This document shows positions 10,593-20,486 of a stretch of 64,000 nucleotides of DNA, one piece after another. A model generated the notes under the pieces. That model was given only the letters and a program-made list of their open reading frames with translations. It was not told the DNA's origin and made no database searches. The stretch is from NCBI GenBank assembly GCA_029817715.1, contig JARUPY010000539.1:2765501-2829500 (forward strand), written 5' to 3'. How positions within the stretch are numbered: position 1 is the stretch's first letter; each line of letters opens with the position of its first letter. A program made the translations under genes and the position numbers. This DNA is from Melastoma dodecandrum. Taxonomy: Eukaryota > Streptophyta > Magnoliopsida > Myrtales > Melastomataceae.

Positions 10593-10995
10593 TGGTGGAG
10601 GAATTAATGGAGACAACTCGTTGTTATTGCGGAGTTGCAATGATTCGTGAAGCGGTACATCATTTATTGCGGATACATCAATTATTGCAAAGTTGCAATG
10701 GTTCGTGAAGCGTTACATGAATCCTTGAAGAGTTACAACGGTACACGAATGGTCGTAGTGTTTCACGAAGGGTCATAGTGTTTCACGAAGAGTTGTATTA
10801 ATTCATCTTGTTTTAGACCTCTACAAATAGAGGATCGACGAATGTGTTTAGATAGAGAATCATTTTTCTAGAAAGCTTTTTTTTTCTTATACTTTTCTTT
10901 ATCGGTTCGTTTCGATAGTTTGGTTCCTTTTCTTGGTTGTTCATCGCTTCCGCGCATTGGTATAGATCGGAACTATAGCCGTTCTATCCTCAACA
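10593..10995 (+). repeat. Probable 3' LTR of the truncated copia element
   Basis: It starts with TG shortly after the RNase H stop and a purine-rich stretch, and ends ..CCTCAACA at 10995. Inside are a TATA-like CTACAAATAGAGG near 10,823 and a set of imperfect repeats around AGTTGCAATG.TTCGTGAAGCG (10,620-10,800). There is no 5' LTR to compare with, so both borders are estimates. Confidence 0.45.
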
Positions 10996-11810
10996 CAATG
11001 TAATGTTTGAAATTAAGGAAAATGAAGGTCGGTTGAGGCAGTTAGAATTCCCAGCTCCTCTCTGCTCTACTTGTTGGTCTGCTGTGCAACTCCGATGATC
11101 GTTGCGGGAGGTTTGATTTGAGATGCTCATTAGTTAAACTCATGTGGTTGACAAATGCCGAATTCATCAAAAGTTGCATGCTATTGTCTCTATCTTGGTG
11201 CAGCGCTCTGTTATGGTAACGATCCTTCTCGAGTTGGAGGAGAACTTGCCATCTTCGAAGAAGATGAAAAGCCTTGCAAAATCCAAAGCGCTGTATAAGA
11301 GAGAGAACCCGGGAAGTTGATCTGGCTTTGGTTTGCAAGTGATCAGGAGCCCGAGAATAAAGCACCTGGGAAAGAGAGTAAAGGCCTGCAATTTGAGACT
11401 CTTCCTCCAAAATCGTCGCGATGCACAGAGTGAGATGGAACGTGAACAAGGACGCGGCGAAATGGTTGTGCTCTGGCGGTGCCGCCGGATTAGTGAGGTG
11501 CCAGGAAATAACTATACCCATCGTACGTAAGAAATGAGGACCAAGGAGAATTTAGGTATCGATGAAGGAACTTCAACTTTTGATAATTATTTGATAATTA
11601 TGAAGAGAATGAATTTGGTAATCTGCCGATGCTGTATCATTACGTATATCATTTGTAATCATGTAGCGTTATATTTTTAGTATGGGCTTTTCCTTCCGGT
11701 AAATTCTGACAGAACATGTTCGGCACGTTGGGAAGACATTTCCAGTTACACTATGTTCTGCAACACTGGATGTTCTAGTTATCTTCTACTTAAAACTTGG
11801 GAGAATTATA
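10996..11810. other. Intergenic; one unsupported minus-strand ORF
   Basis: A 159-codon minus-strand ORF (11042-11521) starts just past the copia LTR but resembles no family, and an antisense frame overlaps it. I see no splice-consistent extension. The right part holds the 3' flank of the WAT1-related gene. Confidence 0.4.
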
Positions 11811-11813
11811 TCA

Positions 11814-13971
11814 TCAGTTACTTTCAATGTCTCTGGGAAGGTTAGCATCCTCAGATTTCGCAGACGAAACTTCAGCGGACTGTGCCGGCAGTTCTACCGC
11901 GTCCGTCTCGGTCTCGGACAGCTCTTTCTTCTTTCCCCAAAGGTAGGAGTATATTCCTATTAAGATTAGAATAGTCCCAAGTAATCTGACTTGCCATAGA
12001 AAACATCAAGCAGTTATGCATCAAACAGTGAAAGTAACGTCCAAACAAACGAGAAGGTGGTCGATCCCATTCTTACGTCCCAAGCCATATCGGTTCTCCT
12101 AGTATCAAAGCCTCGAGTATCGCGACGAATATCAGCGTCAACGGGTTGAACATCGACGGGTAAGTCGGACCCTTCTTTGCGATTGCCCAGATTAATAAAC
12201 AAATAGTCGTCGCCGTCGCAAATGCTCCCTTTTGGTAGAAAAAAGATATGTCATGTCATTCGTAGCGGTTCCATTCAAATGTAACTAGAGAGAAAATGGA
12301 ATCGCCGGGAAAATTTATTACAGAGTAAAAGATCGTGAGCAGTTGCAGGTTCCAACCGAGCCTCCATGCCGATGACCTCCTATCCATGGATATGCCAATG
12401 ATCATAGACTGAAATGCCGCCAGAATGCACGTCAGCATTGTTGACCAGTACCTCAAGGAGAAGATCTTCAGCAACTTGAGCTACATCAAAGTCATTGGCA
12501 TTATTAGTGTTCCGAATCAAGTGAATTCAAGGATTCGTTAACTTTCGTGTACCTGCACTATGTACCAACTGCCATATGACAAACAGCTCAGGGACAACAT
12601 GATCGTTCCGGTCGTCCAATTATGAGGCTCATTGCCGATAGCTGGATGCACGCGATGCTTACTGATGATATAAAAGGATTTCCCGTGGTATAAGCTCGTC
12701 ATTAGGGCACCCCCGATACACAACAGCGCGCCTAGGGTCTTAACCTTAGCCGCCCTCTTTAGCAAATTCAATGCCTCCAACCTGCACGAGAAGGGTTTTC
12801 CATGGAGATTCGGTCACGAAAACTTCTGCCGTATATCGAAAACAAAGAGACACGGGTTGATCCGAGTCAGCGCCGTACCTCAGCAGGACTGCGAACACGA
12901 AAGTCACGATAGGAATCAAGTTCAAGAAGTTGGTCGCGAAGGTCGCAGTGGTGGCCCGGAGGCCGTAGTAGTAGAGCGACATGGCACATGTGATCCTGTC
13001 CTCGGTATAAATAACCCAAAATAAAAAAATCAATGCAAAAACTGCCCAATGCCAATACCACCAAGTCACATAGATAATATTTAAAAAAGAAGAAGAAAGG
13101 ATGGCGTAAGGGCACGTTCAACGTCTGAAAAGAAAAAAAAAAGACCATGCCATGTAAACAGGGAAAGACAACATGTGTCAATCAGCACCTGAAAAGTAAA
13201 AAAGTTGACCCAGAGAAATGCTTTACGCTTAGGAATAGCCAAATCAATGTGGGTAAGGTGTGTACTTGAGAAGATATGAATATGGGGGTTTGTTACAAAT
13301 GTTCCTCAAATGTATAGAATCTAAATCCTGTACGAATTGCTTTCCTTAAAATTGCAGTGGCTTGCCATAATAACAAAGCTTTTATATCTTTTCTGTCTTT
13401 ATCATTATTTTTATGATTTGCCATCCTCGGGCTGACTCATCGGGAGCAAATGCGCAGTACCGAACCGAAATTAATCGATTGATTACAGACACCAGTTTGG
13501 AAAAATTAATTATGTTTTTGAAAACAAAATGCAGAGAGAAGCGAGAGAGACGGAGAGGCTTTTTTTTTTCCCTCACTTGGACTCATTCTTAGTTCTTACC
13601 CGGTTAATGCGTTGATGAAGAGCCAAATCCAAATCGAGATGCTGAACCTAACTTTTGCGATCTCGTTCCTGAGGCACGAACGGAAAAAAAAAATCCCTGA
13701 CAGACCGACGGACGGACGCCGCGGAGAAAGACGAAACTAAAGGGAAAAGAGGGAGAGAGAGGATCATTAGCTCGACCAACCTCTCAAAGTAAAAGGCGAA
13801 GGGAGCCACGCAGATGGCAGCCACGATGTGCCTGTAGGTCATGAGGGCGAAGATGAAAATCCCTTCCCCGAGGATGACCCTCGTGAGGAGCTGGAGCCCC
13901 GTCGCGAACGCCTGCACCAGGAGCATCGAGACGGCCACCTTCGACGAGTCGGACCAACTTCTCGACGCCAT
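11814..13971 (-). CDS. WAT1-related (nodulin MtN21 / EamA-type) transporter, complete, 7 exons
   Basis: Exons (minus): 13971-13781, 13668-13600, 12995-12879, 12781-12553, 12480-12322, 12228-12077, 11985-11814. Phases join without error to give 362 residues, normal for the family. It has about ten hydrophobic helices in two EamA repeats. Family hallmarks are FAFYFER at the exon 1 end, YYYGLRATTATFATNFLNLIP in the first repeat (exon 3) and AIAKKGPTYPSMFNPL in the second repeat (exon 6). WAT1-type proteins are drug/metabolite-superfamily carriers; some export auxin or amino acids from vacuole or plasma membrane, and the substrate here cannot be told. The start at 13971 is preferred over an in-frame ATG at 14010 because a TATA box sits at 14026-14034, which places the upstream ATG before the likely transcription start. 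No disabling change is seen. Confidence 0.9.
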
Positions 13972-14025
13972 ACCCTCTCGAATCAATGACTCCCGTCGAC
14001 GTTTCTTCACAATGTAATTGGCCCG

Positions 14026-14034
14026 ATATATATA
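14026..14034 (-). promoter_or_regulatory. TATA box of the WAT1-related gene
   Basis: TATATATA lies about 55 bases upstream of the chosen ATG on the minus strand. Transcription would be expected to begin near 14,000. Confidence 0.5.
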
Positions 14035-14568
14035 GTGATTATGGGAGGGTTTTGTTCTTTGTTTTTAATTTTTTCCTGTACAATTTGGCTGATGAGAAAG
14101 ACAATTGAATGTGAAACTGCTAAAGAAAAGAAAGCTGTGTGATATTTGTATTGGAAATTCATGCGTGGATTAAAAAAAAAAGGCACGTTTTCCGGTAAGG
14201 GGCAAAGAAATGAATTTGTTGCATCGAATCCAAAATTTATTGAAATCCCTAACAATCTTATATAGATTCCGAATTCTTAAAAAGAAAAAAGGATGTGTGC
14301 CTGGGGTTTTGCATAATTTACACGTGCTCTTTGAAATCATTTTTCCAATAATTGCATATACGGGATGAATTTCGATTTAAATGCGATAAAATAAGTAGTT
14401 AATTATCGATAAATTATGGAAATTCACGTAGAGAATGACTGCCTTCTTTGCCTTACATAAATTATTATCATTGATATATATAAATTCAATTGCGTACGTA
14501 AATAAGAGCTTCTATAGGGTCGGGGATCTGGAAATTGAAGAAGAAAATGAAGACGGCAACCCCTCATA

Positions 14569-14600
14569 ATGGGCCTAGTCGGGCTTTTGGGCCAGCCCAA
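14569..14600 (+). promoter_or_regulatory. Site II (TGGGCY) motif cluster
   Basis: ATGGGCCTAG, then TTGGGCC and the inverted GGCCCAA/AGCCCAA words lie within about 30 bp, 140-170 bp upstream of the TATA box of the small plus-strand gene. In plants such motifs bind TCP-type factors and mark promoters of growth-related genes. Confidence 0.45.
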
Positions 14601-14740
14601 AAGTAAGGGCTGACTTTTCGTAATAACCCATTATTTAGTCATTAAAATTTAACCGCCTAAAAAAAGGGATGAAAGAACCATCAAACCCGCTTTCCCTCTC
14701 CCGGAAACAACTAATTGCCTCAGGTTTTTTGTGTTAATCC

Positions 14741-14749
14741 TATAAATAG
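14741..14749 (+). promoter_or_regulatory. TATA box of the small MGGCAS gene
   Basis: TATAAATAG lies about 158 bp upstream of the ATG at 14899. This is a textbook plant core promoter and supports the small gene being real. Confidence 0.7.
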
Positions 14750-14898
14750 GGAAACCCTCCTCCCCTACCTATATATTCACCTCTATTCACTCATCCTTCC
14801 ATGTCTCAGTTGTTTCCGTCGACCGTCTTCTTCTGAAAAACTAAATAATACCCCCTTGCCTCCCATCGCCGCGAAAGCCACCGTTTTAGTCGCATATC

Positions 14899-15252
14899 AT
14901 GGGTGGTTGCGCGAGCAGGCCTAAGGAGTTCGACTCCGCCGATGCCCCTGCCCCGGTCGACGCCCCAGAAACCGCCGTCGCTGTGCAGGTTCCCTGATAG
15001 ATAGTGTTGATCCTCCCGACCATGCCTTCTGCTCTTAAGCAAATAGGGAGGGTTGCATCGTGACCTAGGTCTTTCATGTAGTTAATTATATTGTATGGGA
15101 ACTTGTTGGCACAGGAAGGAGGTGAGGTCGAGAAGGAGGCGCCATTGGTAGACCTTTCGGAGCCTGCCGCCGTGGAGGAGGGCGAGAAGAAGGAAGAGGA
15201 GAAGGCTGAGACCAAGAAGGCTGAGGGAGAGACCTCCGCTCCCAGCTCCTAA
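14899..15252 (+). CDS. Small Lys/Glu-rich, probably N-myristoylated protein (75 aa), unknown function
   Basis: Exon 1 is 14899-14988, the intron ends ..GGCACAG, and exon 2 is 15115-15252. Both exons are phase 0 and end in a stop. The protein starts MGGCASRPKEF: Gly2 with a small residue at position 6 is a myristoylation signal and Cys4 a likely palmitoylation site, so plasma-membrane attachment is expected. The rest is Ala/Pro then Glu/Lys rich (EEGEKKEEEKAETKKAEG), acidic-basic and probably disordered. Plants have short proteins with MGGCATKPK-type starts, but I know no assigned role. The upstream TATA and site II motifs and the clean intron support it. It is divergent from the WAT1-related gene, with starts about 930 bp apart. 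Confidence 0.75.
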
Positions 15253-17500
15253 AGAGTTTTCATAAACCATTCCATTTCCCTCCAATGTCACTCCGTTATG
15301 TTCACACGTTCCAATAAGTTGAATAAATTATTTGTACGTGTCGTTAATTCATTTCTTTAAGTTTTGCATGCGAGTTTTTTTTGGGAGGTTGCTTTTGTTG
15401 TAATAAGTTTGAATTATAATAAAACAAAGACAAACTGCTATTGATTCTCGTTTGGATGTCCGACTCGGAATAGATATTGAAAGATAAGATATATATATAA
15501 TACTTGTGGATTATGTAAGGAATATTCACACGACGAAATTTGATTCGAAAAATGTTGTATTTTCTACATTAATCTAAAACAGGATTCGAATTATGATTTT
15601 GCTTTTGGCCTAATTTATAATAGCATCACCCAACTCTGATCTCCTTATTATGTTTTAGGCTTTCAAATTCCTCATGCTAAAAATAAAACACTGGAAAACA
15701 TAAAGAGTTTTCCCTGTAAGCATGGACCGAGAGAGAAGTTTTCTTTCTATTCCATGTATATCTGCAAAGTCAAGAAAGTAAGAAAATATAGTATGATGGA
15801 TGGCCTTTCAACCATTAACAGAAAATATTAAACATATGCATTGGAATTTCAGCAATTATATACATATATATATATAGAAGGGCACCCAATAAAATTAGTA
15901 AAAATATAATTAATACTGAGTTTTAATTTCAAGATATTTTAAAATATAAAAAGATATAACTTACGAAATATATTAAATGTAAAAAATATAAATTAAAATA
16001 CCCCTTAATGGTTGCCCAAAGGTTAAGAAAATCAATTACATTACATTTGATATTTTCAGTTAATGGTTGAAAAGCCATCACTCACATTACATTTTGAAAA
16101 ACCAATTAAGAAATTGATTTTCTGGTTTTTTTTTAATTACTTCTCTCCTTTGTTTTCCGAAAAGACAGGAAGGAAACAAGGGAACTTTTATTCAGTGGTT
16201 CAGGAGTTGTTCCTGATATATCCTTTGGCCTTCAGAGATGGATTGAAATCGCTTGGAAAAGGGGGCTTTGATGTACCTTGAGCCGAACACTTTGACGATC
16301 TGCCATCATCTATGGTTTGAGAAGTTGAATTGTTACAACAGAACGCGTGCCGCCCTTATTCGTTCTTTTGGACTAAGGGCTAGGGTTGTGGATTTTGGTC
16401 CAAATATACTAGAGTCGATTTTCCTTTCTGTCCCTGGTTCAGAAACGGGAGAACAGCCTTCGGGAAACAAAAGGAAGGTCGGTCAGATCTATGGATGAGC
16501 TTTTTGGTGTTAAAATTTTATCTAAATTCAGCGTCCTCCATGGTGCTCAAGGTCTCCATTTACGAAATGTATCACAAGAAGTGACGTGATGGCCGTGTCC
16601 GTGTGAATGCAGGCCCTTGTATGTTCAACACGCAAAAATTAAAATATAGAAAACAGCCCACCCCTAGGTCACCCTTTCACTTACTAGTTCGATCTTCCCA
16701 CGGTATTGAGAACACGGAGGGGTAATTCCGGTTGGCAGGAGCTAATCAAAAGAGGTGCCTCTAAAACCATTCCGGACGTGATGTTACATTACATTTCGGA
16801 AACTCTCTCGGCTGGCTACGTTACATTGATTTTGGCATATCCCAAGGAGAAGACATGGAGCAGCTGGGGACGGTACAAGCATCCGAGGATTGCTTGGTCG
16901 TCCAAGGACATACGAAATGAATGCCTTGTGGTCATTCCCCAACACGTTCCTAAATTAAGAGGAAAAACAATATGAACCATCATTCAATGGCCTTGCCAGT
17001 ATCTGTACGATTGTTTCTATGAGGATTTATTTCACCTCTCATGGTAGTAACTAACCGATAGGGGTGTAAACTAATTTAATGGACGCCGGCTACGTGTCTC
17101 TTATATTTATCGTGAAGACGCCGGATGATGGGTCATATTTTCGTCCAACTCCCTAATTTTTGTCGTCATGAAGCTATAAAAAAACTCTTCTCCACCTAAC
17201 ATCCTTTTGTCCTGTTAGTTATTGAACAGTAGTAGATGCCAAAGACAATTCACACGTGAACTCGAGAGCTTTCACTCCTCAATCACATTCCACCGCCCAA
17301 CTAAACCATTTGCATTTACTTTTAAGTAATCTTATGCCGACTTGAAGGTAACCAACGGCTCTTATCTTGTCTTGTTTTGTCGTGTCGAGTTACGTTTTTG
17401 CCCCTGCACATGCAAAGACTGATAAATGAACTAATTTTCTGCATGTCCTTACTATGGCAGATGCGTGAGGAAAACTCGATAAATTACTACGGTTTTGGTG
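15253..17500. other. Intergenic, AT-rich, no supported gene
   Basis: It includes a very AT-rich part (15,830-16,000) with a short (TA)n run. Frames at 16063-16281, 16253-16498 and 16706-16975 have no recognisable motif and no splice partners. The right end is the promoter region of the ER-body-type gene. Confidence 0.5.
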
Positions 17501-17507
17501 GCGAGGC

Positions 17508-17514
17508 TATAAAA
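17508..17514 (+). promoter_or_regulatory. TATA box of the ER-body membrane protein-like gene
   Basis: TATAAAA lies 118 bp upstream of the ATG at 17626. Confidence 0.6.
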
Positions 17515-17625
17515 TAAACATAGGGGAAGCGGGGGGAGCGTGAGTGAGTGTAAGGGGGATTGGGTAGAAAAGAGACTTATCTGTGAGTTGCGCCTACGCC
17601 TTTTGGCCTGGCGTAAGATAAGCAA

Positions 17626-19793
17626 ATGGACATGGTGGACCACGTAGAGGAGGAAGGGCTGGTGGTGGGCTTGCTGAGGAGACAGCAGGGTGGTACCGGT
17701 ACTCCCAGGAAACGTCCGGATGAAGATGGTGTTGTCGAGGTCAATGGTGCAGGTGCCGGGAAGGATCTCCAAGTCCAAGTCAGTGGGGGTAATCCTAGTA
17801 CGAAAGATGTTGTGCTCGATGTGGAATTAGAAGAAGATGATGATGATGGGGCATTGGAGGAGACGTATTCCAGGAATATCTCGGGTGCACGAGATTACTC
17901 CGGGAATGAACGACGACTAGGTTTGTTGCTGTGAACGTTCAATCTTAACTATCTGCAAGAAAAAAACAAAGAGTAAGAGGAGGACCCCTGACTGCATACT
18001 TATAAGTCAATCGCTTTGTCTTCTTTCTACCCCCGCCATGCTTTTCTTTCTATTTCCTTTAAACCATAAATAAAGTTTAGCATGGTCTGTAGTTTGGATC
18101 TTGCTGTCACTGTCGGATCTATGCTCAGAACTTTGTTGAAGAATATGCTCTTGATACAGTGGAGGCACAAGGTGCGGGAGAGACTGAATACGACGTCGAG
18201 AATGTGCTAGAGAAGCAAAACACGCACAACTTGTTCTGTCCCAACTGTAAATCCTGCATAACCAGGCGGGTCATACTTCGTCGGATACGCGACAAAGTTA
18301 TTGAAGAAAGGAAAGCGTTCCGATGCCTTTCTTGCCTCAGCTTCCTTTTCCCAATAGGCAACTCTTGGGGTAAGAAATTAGGTTAATATGAGCAAGAAAT
18401 TAGTCTCTCCATGACTCGCCTTAATCTTTCGTTGACGCTTGAGACAATTTGATTTGAGCAGGAGATCCAGAGCCACCGTTAACCCCTGGGGGCAATAAAT
18501 TAGGTAAAGATGTGTCTCACAGTTAAGGAAACGTGCCATGGCAATTTGCTCACTGCACCATGTATGTGCTTGTTCTAGGAGATGACCCAGCAGCAACCAA
18601 CGCTGTTTTCAGCACTAAACCGACAACAGATTCTCCTGAGGATGTAGAGAATCCTGCAATGGATTCAGGTGTCGCCAATGTGCTTTCTAAGAGGTCTTGA
18701 AAATTGTTAGTGCCACTTCTCGCCTAACTCTCGAAACGGTTTAATGCTGCAGATAAGAAGGTTGCACCCATTGTCAAAGGTTCATCTGCTCCAGGCCTAA
18801 GCGACCCGTCTGCCAAGACACAACAAGGTGCCATTGAAAAGCCAACGTTACACTATGCCTTAATGCAGCATAGTTGCGTGCCATTTCCTGAGTAGCTCAC
18901 ATTTATTTTTGAATGGGCAGATGATGGGACTGCGATTATGGCGAGTAGCCAAGACGGTGGACCAGCTCCCCAAACTGGTCAAGCACGCGAATTGGATATA
19001 ATAAAAAGTATAGTGTACGGTGGATTGATTGAATCCATAACAAGCCTCGGCATCGTCTCATCTGCTGCAGGTGGTGCCGCTTCCACGTGTAAGTTTCAAG
19101 CCTTTTCCTGCTTCCCCTTTGTTTCTGCCAATTGCTGCATCATTAAGAATGGGAAGACCTGATTTGGTGGCATCGATACAGTGAATATTCTAGCATTGGC
19201 ATTGGCTAACCTTTTTGGAGGACTTATCGTCATAGCGCAAAATGTGAGTGCTCTCAGCCGGGTTGATTCCGATGAACTCATACAGTTCCTTGATTCTTAT
19301 CATGTTCTTTTTTTCCCTTTGCCGAAAAAAGCTCAGGGAACTTAAGAATCAGCAGCCGAGCACGGCAGCTACTGGTGAAACACAAGACCGGTACACAGAG
19401 CTGCTAGGAAATAGACGGCACATCCTCCTCCATGCAACGATCGTCGTCCTATCTTTCATCGTGTTCGGTGCCGTGGCTCCAGTCACGTACGCATTCTCGT
19501 TCCGGAAGAGCGATTCTCGAGACTACAAGCTCGCGGCAATGGCTGGGGCCTCCCTTTTCTGTATCCTCCTACTTGCGATGGGCAAGGCCTACGTAAGAAG
19601 GTCATCAAAGACATACTTCAAGACAATCTTGTACTACCTCAGCATGGGTGTCGCCGCATCAGGAAGCTCTTTCCTGCTTGGCGAACTATTTGACTACCTG
19701 CTTCAGAAGCTCGGCTGGTTCAGCTCAACGGCATCCGTCTCGGGTCCTTGGCTTGTCTCAGTTCCGACACAGTACGGAACTGCATCCTATTGA
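17626..19793 (+). CDS. Membrane protein of ER body-like (VIT1/CCC1-related), 8 exons
   Basis: Exons: 17626-17920, 18160-18369 (start least certain), 18462-18503, 18579-18668, 18753-18827, 18921-19088, 19182-19243, 19332-19793. The first six introns are all phase 1. The product is about 467 residues. The N-terminal half is hydrophilic and acidic. Exon 2 carries a zinc-ribbon-like pair, FCPNCKSC and FRCLSC, separated by a basic stretch. The C-terminal half has about five membrane segments resembling VIT1/CCC1 iron/manganese transporters: IVYGGLIESITSLGIVS, LALANLFGGLIVIAQN, HATIVVLSFIVFGAVAPV, then two more. Arabidopsis MEB1/MEB2 sit in ER-body membranes and can transport iron and manganese in yeast; a comparable role here is inferred. 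The exon 2 acceptor (18158-18159) has a weak pyrimidine tract, and a further small exon between 17,921 and 18,159 cannot be excluded. Confidence 0.82.
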
Positions 19794-20486
19794 TCGGGTC
19801 ACAGGATAGATCCATTCCTCGGTTCAATTGTGTTGTAATAATAGCTCCCCGAGCTAGCTTGAACTTCTATTTCTAAGTCAACAACAACATGGTTTCGATT
19901 TCGCTGTCTTATATCTCTTGAAAGAAAACCAATGGTTGATCCATTGGGGATACCCTTCCCTTGTCTTGTCATTTTTTCACAAGAAGTTGTGTAAAAGGTG
20001 GAATATATCTGTCTGTCTGTCCTTCCCCCCAGTTGCCGTGTAAGAAAACGGGGATATCGAAAAGTCGGAAATACCCCCTAGACTTCCCAGTTCGGCGGGA
20101 GTCCAAGCCAATGGTAAGACGGGAAATTCACAAGCGGAAAGGGCCGAAGGAAGGACTCCCCCCCATGTTGCGTTAGGAGGAGATTGCCCGATCGATCCTG
20201 TTGAGTGTTGTGTTCTTGGGGCGTCGTCTTCCGACATTCCCCATTTCCCATGACTGGAGGCGTGTCCAGTTGCAGCTGCAGACGACCCTTTTCTCGAGAG
20301 ATTATCAGATTTTTCTGAACTTTCCTTGGGTAGTGGGTCTTTCCTAATTGGGTTCTCTCTTTCCTCGCCTTATCCTGACTTCTCCTTACCGACCCAGATA
20401 AAAGGAGGGGTGGGATCGCTTAAAGTCGTTCCTTTTTCGTCGGAGGGAGGTCTGAGAGGCAGATAGACAGAGAGAGCGAGAGAGAG
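19794..20486. other. Intergenic; promoter region of the cathepsin B gene
   Basis: No coding region seen. A GATAAAA word near 20,396, about 90 bp before the ATG, could serve as the core promoter, followed by a GA-rich leader (20,455-20,485). Confidence 0.4.

Noticed and set aside
11042..11521. 159-codon minus-strand ORF next to the copia LTR
   Set aside because: No family resemblance, no conserved motif and no plausible exon partners; probably chance.
13648..14010. Start of the WAT1-related protein at the ATG at 14010
   Set aside because: A TATA box at 14026-14034 puts that ATG before the likely transcription start; the ATG at 13971 fits the family N-terminus.
16063..16975. Three short plus-strand ORFs
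   Set aside because: No motif, no shared frame after plausible splicing; AT-rich intergenic DNA.
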